Numbered from the stretch's first letter, positions 25,388-35,900 are shown. The stretch: DNA of 41,390 nucleotides from an uncultured Alphaproteobacteria bacterium (GCA_937888725.1 CALARE010000079.1:1-41390); one strand, 5' to 3'. Made by a program: numbers and translations. Notes: generated by a model from the letters alone, not told the origin.

Positions 25388-25725
25388 AAGACTAACTCTA
25401 TTAATTTATAAAACCATAAACGAAAGTATCGTTCTCAAATTAAACTTACACTCTTTTTTATATAAAAACAATCATTTTTTGCAATTTTAATAAAAAAATA
25501 CAACTTTAAGACATTTTTTAAGTAAAAATATTTAAAAAATTCGCTTTTTCAACATAAAATTTCAACAAAAAACCCTTTTTTGTGGTAAAAAAACGAATCA
25601 CAAACTCTATTTTATCATCAAACCGCTTAGTAATTTCACCTAACAAATAAATTATTTTACAATTACTCTTTTTTAGGTTTCAAAGATAACATTCCTTTAA
25701 AATTCTCACCAATGGCTTTATTTAT
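25388..25725. other. AT-rich gene-free spacer
   Basis: This 338-base stretch between the ankyrin gene start and the tRNA-Gly terminator is very AT-rich. I see no coding frame with a ribosome site, no tRNA and no strong promoter in it. It must contain the promoter of the ankyrin gene, but I cannot choose one. Confidence 0.6.
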
Positions 25726-25749
25726 AAAAAAACGCCTTTCGGCGTTTTT
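25726..25749 (-). terminator. Terminator of tRNA-Gly
   Basis: In the minus direction ACGCC, loop GAAA, GGCGT is followed by a run of T. It starts directly at the encoded CCA of the tRNA. Confidence 0.85.
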
Positions 25750-25822
25750 GGAGCGAGTGAAGGGAATCGAACCCTCGTCTTAAGCTTGGGAAGCTTCCGC
25801 TCTACCATTGAGCTACACTCGC
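25749..25822 (-). tRNA. tRNA-Gly(CCC)
   Basis: The 74-base cloverleaf has acceptor GCGAGTG/CACTCGC, D-arm TAGCTCAATGG, anticodon loop TTCCCAA giving CCC, T-arm GAGGGTTCGATTCCC, discriminator T73 and an encoded CCA. The first anticodon-stem pair is G-A, a mismatch. It would read GGG glycine codons. Confidence 0.9.
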
Positions 25823-25895
25823 ATCATCCATTGCATCATAATACAAAAAACAATAAAATGCAAGATAAAAGTAAAAAAAATCTATTTTTATCCTA

Positions 25896-25924
25896 TTGCT
25901 TATTTTTACAAAATAAACTACCAT
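25896..25924 (+). promoter_or_regulatory. Weak candidate promoter of the UPF0104 gene
   Basis: TTGCTT (25896-25901), 17 bases, then TACCAT (25919-25924). The -10 matches only four of six consensus bases. It lies 34 bases before the ATG, a reasonable distance. Confidence 0.35.
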
Positions 25925-25958
25925 ATTTCACAAAAGAACTTTTATCAAAAGAGGAAAA

Positions 25959-26921
25959 ATGAAAAACACCAATTTTAAACGTTTGTTAAAAAAAGCAATT
26001 TCATGGGCGGGACTTTTCTTTTTCGTTATAGCTGCCGTCATGCTATATTTTCAATTATCAAAATATCCTTTAGATGATATTAAAAATGCACTATTTAATA
26101 TTCCTACAAAAAATCTCATATATGCTTGTATAGCTTCTTTTTTGGGTTATATCGCTTTATCGACATATGATTTTCTTGCACTTAAATATATTAAACGAAA
26201 ACTAGAAGCTTGGAAATGGATCCTTGTTGGTTTTATTGGGTATTCTGTCAGTAACAATGCTGGACACGCCATTGTTTCTGGCGGAACAGTTCGCTATCGC
26301 TTTTATACAAGATGGCGTTTCAAAGGGACTGAAATTGTAAAAATGGTTACATTTTCTGGTTTTACATACTTAATTGCTTGCTTTTTCTTAACTGTCATCG
26401 GATATGCACTAACGCCTGAACATGCGTTTGGCTCTGCACAAGCTTCCCATATAACAACCGCAGTTGTAGCCTTCGGCTCCTTAATTGGACTTGTGGGCTA
26501 TTTTTTACTTTGTGCGTTTTACAAAAAACCAATTAAAATTGGTAAAATTGAATTAACCATGCCATCTATCAAAATGGCGACCGCACAAACATTATTAGGT
26601 AGTTTTGATATTGTTCTTGCCTCATTTGTTTTATATTTCTGCTTAATTCCTTTTATTAACATCCCTTTTGATATTTTTATTGGTGTTTTTCTTGTCGCTC
26701 AAGTATTAGGCGTTTTTAGCCAAGTTCCTGGTGGACTTGGTGTGTTTGAAGGGCTATTCCTTGCAATTATACCCTCTGATGCAAATACAGCATATTTGTT
26801 TGGAGCACTTATTGCATACAGGATTATTTACTATGTATTACCTCTTATTATTTCAGGGATTGTTTTATTCCTATACGAATGGAATCTAAAGCATAAGAGA
26901 AATAAGCTTTCTAAATGCTAA
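25959..26921 (+). CDS. YbhN/UPF0104 (lysylphosphatidylglycerol synthase TM-region-like) membrane protein
   Basis: The 320-residue inner-membrane protein has about eight hydrophobic helices. Family-like signatures are GYSVSNNAGHAIVSGGTVRYRFY in the first half and the conserved SQVPGGLGVFEG near the C-terminus, as in the membrane part of MprF and in YbhN (PF03706). MprF also has a C-terminal aminoacyl transferase domain; here it is absent, as in most stand-alone members. These proteins are thought to move or flip lipids; the exact lipid is unknown. AGAGGA precedes the ATG with good spacing. It has its own weak promoter and a strong bidirectional terminator, so it is probably a single-gene unit. 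Confidence 0.85.
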   Translation: MKNTNFKRLLKKAISWAGLFFFVIAAVMLYFQLSKYPLDDIKNALFNIPTKNLIYACIASFLGYIALSTYDFLALKYIKRKLEAWKWILVGFIGYSVSNNAGHAIVSGGTVRYRFYTRWRFKGTEIVKMVTFSGFTYLIACFFLTVIGYALTPEHAFGSAQASHITTAVVAFGSLIGLVGYFLLCAFYKKPIKIGKIELTMPSIKMATAQTLLGSFDIVLASFVLYFCLIPFINIPFDIFIGVFLVAQVLGVFSQVPGGLGVFEGLFLAIIPSDANTAYLFGALIAYRIIYYVLPLIISGIVLFLYEWNLKHKRNKLSKC

Positions 26922-26926
26922 GTACT

Positions 26927-26965
26927 AAAAAATCCCCCTAGCTTAATAATTTTGGGGGATTTTTC
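26927..26965. terminator. Bidirectional terminator
   Basis: AAAAAATCCCCC pairs with GGGGGATTTTT around a 15-base loop. T-runs follow on both strands, so it ends both the UPF0104 transcript and the converging SH3-protein transcript. Confidence 0.9.
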
Positions 26966-27003
26966 TTTATTAAAATACAAAAATATTATTCAAAAATATA
27001 TAT

Positions 27004-27501
27004 TTATTTTATCACTTCATTTGGATATAAACCATATAAAACATCTCGTTTTACCCAGCCTGTTAATGTTTTTTCACCATATTCAAATTCAAGTTCACAA
27101 AAATCATTTTTCGCCGGGCATTTCTCAACCTTAGCAACAACATCTTTTGTCACATATGCTTTTATTTTAGAAGAAATATCCGCCTTTTTAAATACATCTG
27201 TATCATTTTTTAACAACACATAACGAATCCCTGTTAGCATTCTGCGATGAACCCAGCCAACAGTCCCATCAATTTCTCTAATTTGTCGCCAAAGTTCATA
27301 TTCATCAATTATTTCAACAGGATAATGCTTTTTCTTATAAACATATTTAATTGGGTAACGGCCACCTGGGCCCGTCCTTAAATTTACCTCTCCCATTTTT
27401 AAAGAAACGAATCTTGGTACAGCAATTTGCTCTTGAGCGTTTGCATAAAATGAAACACCTAGAAGATATAAAAACAATGAAAGAAAAAGTTTATTTTTCA
27501 T
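27004..27501 (-). CDS. Exported SH3-domain protein
   Basis: The 165-residue protein begins with a signal peptide (MKNKLFLSLFLYLLGVSFYA, cleavage near ANA). The mature part holds two bacterial SH3-like units. The first is recognisable from VNLRTGPGGRYPIKYVYKK and ends GTVGWVHRRML; the second ends LTGWVKRDVLYG. This is the small SH3_4 type common in Alphaproteobacteria, thought to bind cell-wall material or envelope proteins in the periplasm. The two cysteines in the second unit (KCPAKNDFCELEF) could form a disulfide. Its start overlaps the end of the dUTPase-like gene by 11 bases, so the two are translationally linked. Confidence 0.85.
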   Translation of the reverse strand: MKNKLFLSLFLYLLGVSFYANAQEQIAVPRFVSLKMGEVNLRTGPGGRYPIKYVYKKKHYPVEIIDEYELWRQIREIDGTVGWVHRRMLTGIRYVLLKNDTDVFKKADISSKIKAYVTKDVVAKVEKCPAKNDFCELEFEYGEKTLTGWVKRDVLYGLYPNEVIK

Positions 27502-28039
27502 CCGCTGCTTTTATCCTTGTTCTAATCGATTTTTTCACACGACGTGGTGATTCTGCCATAACAGTTTCATGACTACTATCAGAATCATCTTGTTTCTTAT
27601 CAATCCAAAATAAATCTTCGGGCGTTTCTTGCATTTCTTCGGATAATTCGATTTCATTCCAACAGACTTGTTGAGCAGGGACAATCAAAAGATTTGCAAT
27701 AAAATCACCTCGTTTTATGATTTGTGTTGCATGACTTTCATTTTGAATTAAAACGAATAGTGGCGTCCTATCTGCAGGATTTACAATATGCGGTGCTGAC
27801 ATAACAAGCAAACCTCTCTCTCGCACAAGAGATGCCAAAGAAACAACTTGCCCACAAAACCCTTGTGGAATTCCTATGGCAAAACCAACAGGTATAAAAA
27901 CGCGTTCTCCTGCCTCTAATTTAAGTGCATTTGGAATTGCCGCTTGAAGACGCAACCCTACATGATGTTTTGTTTCATAAGAGGGTAACGGTAAACCATG
28001 GCCATCTGCCGTTCTTACAATATGTAATTTAAGGACCAT
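27491..28039 (-). CDS. dUTPase-fold protein lacking catalytic residues
   Basis: The 182-residue protein follows the dUTPase fold from residue ~15 to ~130: PLPSYET, then VFIPVGFAIGIPQGF (motif 2 region), LVRERGLLV and GDFIANLLIVP (motif 4 region). The residues needed for catalysis are changed. SAGLDL of E. coli Dut is HVGLRL here, so Asp becomes Arg. RSG becomes LAS. The catalytic-water segment GLIDSDYQG reads HIVNPADRT, losing the Asp and Tyr. The glycine-rich C-terminal arm is replaced by an acidic then basic tail. Hydrolysis of dUTP is therefore unlikely; binding or regulation is more plausible. AAGGAT precedes the ATG. It overlaps the SH3 gene by 11 bases. Confidence 0.75.
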   Translation of the reverse strand: MVLKLHIVRTADGHGLPLPSYETKHHVGLRLQAAIPNALKLEAGERVFIPVGFAIGIPQGFCGQVVSLASLVRERGLLVMSAPHIVNPADRTPLFVLIQNESHATQIIKRGDFIANLLIVPAQQVCWNEIELSEEMQETPEDLFWIDKKQDDSDSSHETVMAESPRRVKKSIRTRIKAADEK

Positions 28040-28134
28040 TTTTTTATCCTTTTATCAAATCATAAATAAATCTTAAACTTCATTTATATTGACACTAAGG
28101 TTTTGGAAAGTCAAGAAAAAATAAAAATTAAAAA

Positions 28135-28176
28135 TATCCCCCAAAAAACAATAATACTTGTTTTCTTTGGGGGATA
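28135..28176 (-). terminator. Terminator of the small exported-protein gene
   Basis: TATCCCCC (28135-28142) pairs with GGGGGATA (28169-28176). In the minus direction a T-rich tract follows. It stands 23 bases past the stop at 28199. Confidence 0.8.
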
Positions 28177-28198
28177 ATAACAGATAATAATTTTATAA

Positions 28199-28654
28199 TT
28201 AATCAATATTTATTCTAAAATTATCAATTTGATATAAATCTTTTGCAGTTGCCTTGAAAATAAGTCTACCCGTTGTTTCTCTTTTTTCACAAGAAACGGC
28301 ATAATCACAAACAATAGATGAACCAAATTCTGTCAATCTCTCATCTTTTTTTTCAGGCTTTCTTTCATTAGAAGAACATTTAGCATTTTTTATTTTACAA
28401 GACCCACACAAATCTTTTAATCCCAAAAAAGAACGATTCATATTTGATATATTTGCTTCTTTAACAAAAAGATTAGAAGTATTTGGAATTTCCCATGTAG
28501 AAAGTATTTGACCAAAATCTTCAGTTACCAGCTTTTGAACCATTGTTTCTTTTTTTTGAACCGAATCTACATTATCTTTTCTTTTTAGAAAAGTTATATT
28601 TGCCACAAAAAACCCCGTAATAATAACAAGAATAAAAATAATAAATTTACGCAT
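28199..28654 (-). CDS. Small membrane-anchored or exported protein of unknown function
   Basis: I do not recognise this 151-residue protein. Residues 1-22 are a hydrophobic segment after Met-Arg-Lys and lack a clear signal-peptidase site, so it is probably a single-pass anchor with the rest in the periplasm. The periplasmic part has five cysteines, CGSCKIKNAKC plus two in SIVCDYAVSC; these could form disulfides or bind metal. AAGGAG with good spacing precedes the ATG. It sits between rpoC and the dUTPase-like gene where rpsL, rpsG and fusA often follow in proteobacteria. It has its own terminator and is separated from rpoC by another, so it is likely a single-gene unit. Confidence 0.6.
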   Translation of the reverse strand: MRKFIIFILVIITGFFVANITFLKRKDNVDSVQKKETMVQKLVTEDFGQILSTWEIPNTSNLFVKEANISNMNRSFLGLKDLCGSCKIKNAKCSSNERKPEKKDERLTEFGSSIVCDYAVSCEKRETTGRLIFKATAKDLYQIDNFRINID

Positions 28655-28724
28655 AAAAAGCTCCTTTTGTTGATAATTCTCTATTTAAAATAACATACTA
28701 TCAAAAAATTGCAATATCTCATTG

Positions 28725-28757
28725 AAAAAGGGAGCAGATTTTCTGCTCCCCTTTTTT
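28725..28757 (-). terminator. Strong terminator after rpoC
   Basis: GGGAGCAGA (28730-28738) and TCTGCTCCC (28742-28750) form a nine-base-pair stem with a three-base loop, followed by T residues on the minus strand. It ends the long rpl-rpoBC transcript. Confidence 0.92.
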
Positions 28758-28759
28758 TA

Positions 28760-31700
28760 TTATTCAGAAACAACCGTTTCTTTTTGTGCTTCCAAAATTT
28801 CTTTGTCTCGTCTAGATGCAATTTGACGTAAACGCTGCATTTGAGCACCTGTACCAGCAGGTATCAAACGACCAACGATAACGTTTTCTTTAAGTCCTGC
28901 AAGCTTATCTCTACGACCTGCAGTTGCTGCTTCTGTCAAGACACGAGTCGTTTCTTGGAAGGATGCCGCTGAAATAAATGAACTTGTTTGCAAGCTTGCT
29001 TTTGTAATACCGAGCAAGACTGGCATTGCCACTGCTGGACGTCCATTTAATTTAACCGCTTTATCATTTTCGATTTGCAATACTTCTTTATCAACTTGTT
29101 CACCTGTTAATAATGTTGTATCACCTGCATCAACCACTTCAAGACGTTGCATCATTTGACGAACAATAACTTCAATATGTTTGTCATTAATTTTAACACC
29201 TTGCAAACGGTAAACAGCTTGAACTTCTTTAATTAAATAATGAGCCAAAGCTTCAACACCCATAACACGTAAAATGTCATGTGGATCTAATGCACCTTCA
29301 ACAAGCATATCGCCTTTGCGAACGATATCACCTTCATGAACAGCGATTGAACGGCCTTTTGGAATAAGATATTCACGTCTTGTCTCACCATCTTCAGCAA
29401 CAATCATAATACGACGTTTTGTCTTAAAGTCGACACCATATTCAATGCGACCATCCATTTCTGCAATAATAGCAGCATCTTTTGGACAACGTGCTTCAAA
29501 AAGTTCTGCAACACGAGGCAAACCACCTGTAATATCGCGTGTTTTTGTACTTTCACGTGGTAATCTTGCCATAACATCACCAATTTGAACCTTTTGACCA
29601 TTTGCAACACTGACAACTGCATCAACTGGCAAATAGTAACGAGCCTCCATACCATTGCTAAATTTAAAGACTTCACCATTATCATCTAACAAAACCAAAT
29701 GAGGCTTGCGTTCTGTTTTTGATGTTGCTGGACGCATCACAACTTTTGAAGTTAAACCTGTTGCATCATCAACAACTTCACGAACTGTTTCACCTTCAAT
29801 TAAATCTTCATAACGAACTGTACCAGTCTTATCAACAATGATTGGCATTGTATATGGATCCCAATCAGCGATTCGAGAACCTTTTGTTACTTTGTCACCA
29901 TTTTCAACAAGCAATCTGGCACCATATGGCAATTTATGACGTGCTTTTTCACGATTATTTGCATCCAATAATGAAACTTCACAGTTTCTTGCTAATACAA
30001 TTTTATCACCTTTAGAGTCTGTAATAATGTTGCAATTTGAAATACGAACTTTAGCATCAAATCCAACATCAATACTTGACTGTTCAGCACCACGTTGTGC
30101 AGCACCACCAATATGGAATGTACGCATGGTGAGCTGTGTACCAGGTTCACCAATAGATTGAGCAGCAATAATACCAACCACTTCACCCAAGTTCACAGGT
30201 GTTCCGCGTGACAAATCACGTCCATAACAGCAGGCACAAATACCATTTTCAGCCTTACAAGTTAAAACTGAACGAATACGGACAGATTCAACACCAACAG
30301 AATCAATCATTTCAACATCTGTTTCATCAATTAATTTGTTCTTTGGCACAATGATTTCACCTGTTTCTGGATTTTTAATATCCTCAGCAGCTGTACGACC
30401 CAAAATACGTTCACCAGTTGAAGCAATCACATCACCACCTTCAATAATTGGTTGGATTGTGATTCCTTTATCAGTTCCACAATCTTCCATTGTAATAATA
30501 GCATCTTGTGCAACATCAACCAAACGACGTGTTAAATAACCAGAGTTAGCTGTTTTAAGAGCGGTATCCGCCAAACCTTTACGAGCACCGTGAGTGGAGT
30601 TAAAGTATTCCATAACGGTCAACCCTTCTTTAAAGTTTGATGTAATTGGTGTTTCAATAATTTCACCTGATGGTTTAGCCATCAAACCACGCATACCCGC
30701 TAACTGACGCATCTGGGCCGCACTACCACGAGCACCAGAGTGTGCCATCATATAAACAGAGTTAACAGGTTTACCAACTTCTGTTTTTGAAATTTCTTTC
30801 ATCATTGCATCGGCAATTGCATCTGTACAAGAGGCCCAAGAGTCAACAACTTTATTGTACTTTTCAAGGCGGGTAATCAACCCATCTTGATATTGACGTT
30901 CATATTCAGCTGTTTTCTTCTTTGTTTCTTCAAGCAATGTTTTCTTTTCAGCAGGTACAATCAAATCATCCTTACCAAATGAAATACCCGATAAAGCAGC
31001 TTGACGATATCCCAATCCCATCACACGGTCAGCAAAAATACAAGTTTCTTTTTGTCCACAATAGCGGTATACAGCATCAATAATATCTGAAACCTCTTTT
31101 TTACGAATCAAGCGGTTCATTAAGCTAAATGGAATACGACTATTATCTGGCAAAATAGAAGCTAATTTCACACGACCTGGTGTTGTTTCTACAATGCGTG
31201 TTCTTTTTTCACCATCATCTTCCATAATTGTTAAACGAACTTTAATTTTTGCATGTAAAGAAACCTCTTTCTCAAACAATGCATGTTCAATTTCTTGTGG
31301 ACCAGAGAAGACCATGCCTTCCCCTTTTTCACCATCACGTTGCATTGAAAGATAGTATAAACCTAAAATAATATCTTGTGTTGGCACAATAATTGGTTTA
31401 CCACTTGCAGGAGATAAAATATTGTTTGTACTCATCATCAACACACGAGCTTCTAATTGAGCTTCTGTTGACAATGGAACGTGAACAGCCATTTGGTCAC
31501 CGTCAAAGTCAGCGTTAAATGCTGTACAAACAAGTGGGTGCAATTGAATAGCTTTACCTTCAATTAAAACAGGCTCAAATGCTTGAATACCTAAACGGTG
31601 TAAAGTAGGTGCACGGTTTAATAACACAGGGTGTTCACGGATAACTTCTGATAAAATATCCCAAACTTCTGGTTTTTCTTTTTCCACCATTTTTTTTGCC

Positions 31701-32890
31701 GCCTTAATTGTAGAGGCAAGACCACGTTGTTCTAATTTTGAATAAATAAATGGTTTGAAAAGCTCTAATGCCATACGTTTTGGCAACCCACATTGATGCA
31801 ACATCAACTCAGGACCAACTGTAATAACAGAACGACCAGAATAGTCAACGCGTTTACCAAGCAAGTTTTGACGGAAACGACCTTGTTTACCTTTTAGCAT
31901 ATCTGCCAAAGATTTAAGTGGACGTTTGTTAATACCAGCAACAGCACGACCTCTGCGACCATTATCAAACAAAGCATCAACAGCTTCTTGCAACATACGT
32001 TTTTCATTACGGATAATAATTTCAGGTGCCCGTAACTCCAACAATCTCTTTAAACGATTATTTCTATTGATAACACGACGATATAAATCATTCAAATCAG
32101 ATGTTGCAAAACGACCACCATCTAATGGTACCAATGGTCTTAATTCTGGTGGAATAACAGGAAGCACATCCAAAACCATCCATTCGGGGCGAGAACCAGA
32201 TTCTAAAAACGCTTCAACTAATTTTAATTTTTTAACAATTTTTTTGCGTTTCATGTCTGATGTTGTACCAATCAATTCAGCACGCAAATTAGCAGCCTCA
32301 GTTGCTAAATCAATTGATGCAAGCATTTCTTTAATTGCTTCTGCACCAATACCAACACGGAAAGAATCTTCACCGTATTCTTCTAATGCCGTTTGATATT
32401 GTTCTTCTGTCAACAAATCATGTAATTTAAGACTTGTTAAACCTGGTTCAATAACAATATATTTTTCAAAATATAAAACAGCTTCCAAATTTTTGAGCAT
32501 CATATCGAGTAAAGTACCGATACGACTTGGAAGTGATTTTAAGAACCAAATATGTGTCACTGGACATGCCAATTCAATATGTCCCATTCTTTCACGACGA
32601 ACTTTAGAAAGTGTAACTTCAACACCACACTTTTCACAAGTAATACCGCGGTATTTCATTCTTTTATATTTACCGCACAAACATTCGTAATCTTTAACAG
32701 GTCCAAAAATCTTAGCACAGAATAAACCATCTTTTTCAGGTTTAAATGTGCGATAGTTAATTGTTTCAGGACGTGTTACTTCACCAAATGACCATGCTCT
32801 GATTTTTTCAGGTGACGCAATAGAAATGCGAATATCATCAAAAGATTGTGGTGATGAAACTTGTCCAAAAGTAGAAATTAATTCATTCAT
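28760..32890 (-). CDS. rpoC: RNA polymerase beta' subunit
   Basis: The 1376-residue beta' subunit provides the catalytic magnesium site of RNA polymerase. Visible landmarks are the N-terminal zinc site CLCGKYKRMKYRGITCEKCG, the absolutely conserved NADFDGDQMAVH that holds the active-site metal, LLNRAPTLHRLGIQAFEP, the trigger-loop region MRTFHIGGAAQRG, and a second zinc site with CACCYGRD. The length is usual for Alphaproteobacteria. It lies 57 bases behind rpoB and is read from the same transcript. The spacer contains a perfect nine-base-pair hairpin without a T-run. A strong terminator follows its stop. Confidence 0.98.
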   Translation of the reverse strand: MNELISTFGQVSSPQSFDDIRISIASPEKIRAWSFGEVTRPETINYRTFKPEKDGLFCAKIFGPVKDYECLCGKYKRMKYRGITCEKCGVEVTLSKVRRERMGHIELACPVTHIWFLKSLPSRIGTLLDMMLKNLEAVLYFEKYIVIEPGLTSLKLHDLLTEEQYQTALEEYGEDSFRVGIGAEAIKEMLASIDLATEAANLRAELIGTTSDMKRKKIVKKLKLVEAFLESGSRPEWMVLDVLPVIPPELRPLVPLDGGRFATSDLNDLYRRVINRNNRLKRLLELRAPEIIIRNEKRMLQEAVDALFDNGRRGRAVAGINKRPLKSLADMLKGKQGRFRQNLLGKRVDYSGRSVITVGPELMLHQCGLPKRMALELFKPFIYSKLEQRGLASTIKAAKKMVEKEKPEVWDILSEVIREHPVLLNRAPTLHRLGIQAFEPVLIEGKAIQLHPLVCTAFNADFDGDQMAVHVPLSTEAQLEARVLMMSTNNILSPASGKPIIVPTQDIILGLYYLSMQRDGEKGEGMVFSGPQEIEHALFEKEVSLHAKIKVRLTIMEDDGEKRTRIVETTPGRVKLASILPDNSRIPFSLMNRLIRKKEVSDIIDAVYRYCGQKETCIFADRVMGLGYRQAALSGISFGKDDLIVPAEKKTLLEETKKKTAEYERQYQDGLITRLEKYNKVVDSWASCTDAIADAMMKEISKTEVGKPVNSVYMMAHSGARGSAAQMRQLAGMRGLMAKPSGEIIETPITSNFKEGLTVMEYFNSTHGARKGLADTALKTANSGYLTRRLVDVAQDAIITMEDCGTDKGITIQPIIEGGDVIASTGERILGRTAAEDIKNPETGEIIVPKNKLIDETDVEMIDSVGVESVRIRSVLTCKAENGICACCYGRDLSRGTPVNLGEVVGIIAAQSIGEPGTQLTMRTFHIGGAAQRGAEQSSIDVGFDAKVRISNCNIITDSKGDKIVLARNCEVSLLDANNREKARHKLPYGARLLVENGDKVTKGSRIADWDPYTMPIIVDKTGTVRYEDLIEGETVREVVDDATGLTSKVVMRPATSKTERKPHLVLLDDNGEVFKFSNGMEARYYLPVDAVVSVANGQKVQIGDVMARLPRESTKTRDITGGLPRVAELFEARCPKDAAIIAEMDGRIEYGVDFKTKRRIMIVAEDGETRREYLIPKGRSIAVHEGDIVRKGDMLVEGALDPHDILRVMGVEALAHYLIKEVQAVYRLQGVKINDKHIEVIVRQMMQRLEVVDAGDTTLLTGEQVDKEVLQIENDKAVKLNGRPAVAMPVLLGITKASLQTSSFISAASFQETTRVLTEAATAGRRDKLAGLKENVIVGRLIPAGTGAQMQRLRQIASRRDKEILEAQKETVVSE

Positions 32891-32917
32891 TGTTTTTACC
32901 TCTTCTATGCATTGAGC

Positions 32918-32940
32918 GGGAAGGAGTTTTCCTCCTTCCC
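32918..32940 (-). promoter_or_regulatory. Stem-loop in the rpoB-rpoC spacer, not a terminator
   Basis: GGGAAGGAG (32918-32926) and CTCCTTCCC (32932-32940) pair perfectly with a five-base loop. No T-run follows in the direction of transcription. It may be an RNase III-type processing site or may affect rpoC translation. Confidence 0.5.
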
Positions 32941-32947
32941 TATGAAA

Positions 32948-35900
32948 TTATTTATCGTTTTGGTTTAATTCAACATCCAAGCCTAAAGAACGCATTTCTT
33001 TAACAAGAACGTTAAATGATTCAGGAATACCTGCTTCAAAATTATTATCTCCTCTGATAATTGTTTCATACGCTTTAATACGACCAGAAACGTCATCAGA
33101 TTTAATTGTAAGCATTTCCTGTAATGTGTAAGCAGCACCATAAGCTTCTAATGCCCACACTTCCATTTCACCAAATCTTTGACCACCAAATTGTGCTTTA
33201 CCACCAAGTGGTTGTTGTGTAACCAATGAGTAAGGCCCAATTGAACGAGCGTGGATCTTCTCGTCAACTAAGTGGTGAAGTTTCAACATATACATGTAAC
33301 CAATTGTCACTTTGCGATCAAATGGCTCACCTGTCAAACCATCATATAGCGTTACCTGACCAGAAGAATTTAACCCAGCCATGGTTAACATATTACCGAT
33401 ATCATCTTGATGAGCACCGTCAAACACTGGTGTAGCAATTGGAACACCTTTTTTCAAATTTGAACTCATTGAGAGTAATGTCGCATCGTCCATATTAGCA
33501 ATCTTGTTATTATATTCACGATCACCATAGACTTCTTTTAACTTTGCTTTCAAATCTTCAACTTTTGCATGATTTGCCTTTACTTCATCAACAATTGTTC
33601 CAATTTGACGACCAAGTTCACGACAAGCATAACCCAAGTGTGTTTCTAAAATCTGCCCAACATTCATACGAGATGGAACACCTAATGGATTTAAGACAAT
33701 ATCCATTGGACGACCTTCTTCTGTGTAAGGCATATCTTCAATTGGTAATACGCGAGAAACCACACCTTTGTTACCATGTCTACCAGACATTTTATCACCA
33801 GGTTGCAATTTACGTTTTGTTGCAATAAAGACTTTGACTTTCTTAAGCTCTCCAGCCATCATCTCATCACCACGTTGTAATTTTTCAACACGGTTTTCAA
33901 ATTTTTCTTGAAGTTCTTTTTCTGCTTGATTGAGAGTTTCAATCAATTCTTCAATTTGAGTCATAACGGCATCATCAGCGATACTCATTTTACGCAAATT
34001 GTAGTTTGCAACTTCTTTTAAATTTTCTTCTGTCAAAAGAGTTCCTGACTTAAATCCTTCAGCTTTTGCAACTTTTTGACCAATCATTAATGCACGAATA
34101 CGATCATAGAAACTGCCTTGTAAAATAGCCTTTTCATCATCTCTGTCTTTAGCCAAACGATTGATTTCAGCTTGTTCAATTGCTAAGGCACGTTCATCTT
34201 TTTCAATACCACGACGTGTGAAGACACGCACATCAATAACTGTACCAAAAACTCCAGGAGGAACACGTAAAGATGAATCACGAACATCAGCTGCTTTTTC
34301 ACCAAAGATAGTGCGTAACAATTTTTCTTCTGGAGTCATAATTGTTTCACCTTTTGGTGTTACCTTACCAACTAAAATATCGCCAGCCTTAACTTCTGCA
34401 CCGATATAAACAATACCTGTTTCATCTAAGTTTTTCAAGCCTTCTTCACCAACATTAGGAATATCGCGAGTGATTTCTTCTTGACCTAACTTTGTATCAC
34501 GAGCAACAACTTCAAACTCCTCCAAGTGAATAGATGTAAAGACATCATCACGAGCAATACGTTCTGAAATCAAAATAGAGTCTTCATAGTTGTAACCATT
34601 CCATGGCATAAAGGCAACAAAGACGTTGCGACCCAAAGCCAACTCACCCAATTGTGTACATGGACCATCGGCAATGATATCACCTTTTTGAACAACCTCA
34701 CCAGTTTTAACAAGTGGTTGTTGTGTCATACAAGTACCTTGGTTTGAGCGTTGGAATTTTGCCAATGTGTAAATATCAACACCAGCACTTGTGGTTGTAA
34801 GTTCATCAGTTGCTTGAATAACAATACGAGATGAATCAACTTGCGTTACAACACCTGAACGTTTTGCTGTAATTGCAGCTTTTGAATCTTTAGCCACAAC
34901 AGCTTCCATCCCCGTTCCAACAAGTGGTGCCTCAACTTTTAACAAAGGAACACCTTGTTTTTGCATGTTTGAACCCATCAAAGCACGGTTAGCGTCATCA
35001 TTTTCCAAGAAAGGAATGAGTGAAGCTGCAACTGAAACAACTTGTTTTGGTGAAACGTCAATCATATTAATTTCATCTGGTCTTGCTTGCAAAACTTCAC
35101 CAGCACGACGAGCTGTGATTAACTCTTCTAAAAATTCACCTTTTTCGTTTAATTTAGCATTTGCTTGTGCAATCGTATATTTTGCTTCTTCCATTGCTGA
35201 CAAATAAACAACTTCTTCAGTTACCTTTCCATCAACAACTTTACGATATGGACTTTCAATAAAACCATACTTATTAACTTTTGCATAGCTTGCTAAAGAG
35301 TTAATCAAACCGATATTTTGACCTTCAGGAGATTCAATTGGACAAATCCGACCATAATGTGTTGGATGAACGTCACGAACTTCCATACCAGCACGGTCAC
35401 GCGTCAACCCACCAGGACCCAATGCTGACAAACGACGTTTGTGGGTAATTTCTGACAATGGATTGTTTTGATCCATAAATTGTGACAATTGAGATGACGC
35501 AAAAAATTCACGAACAGCTGCTGAAAGTGGTTTTGCATTAATCAAATCATAAGGCATAACAGAATCGATTTCGCTAGATGTCATTCTTTCACGAATCATT
35601 CTTTCCATGCGGAGCAAACCTAAACGATATTGATTTTCCATCAATTCACCAACTGAACGAACACGACGGTTCCCAAGGTTATCAATGTCATCGACTTGGC
35701 CTTTACCATCTTTTAACTCAACAAGAGTTTTTAAGATTTTTAAAATATCTTCTTTTCTTAAAACACGGACTGAATCTGGCACTTCATCCAATTCAATGCC
35801 CAATCTTAAATTCATTTTAACACGGCCAACTGCTGATAAATCATAGCGTTCTAAATCAAAGAACATGCTACGGAACAATGCATCTGCTGTTTCAACAACA

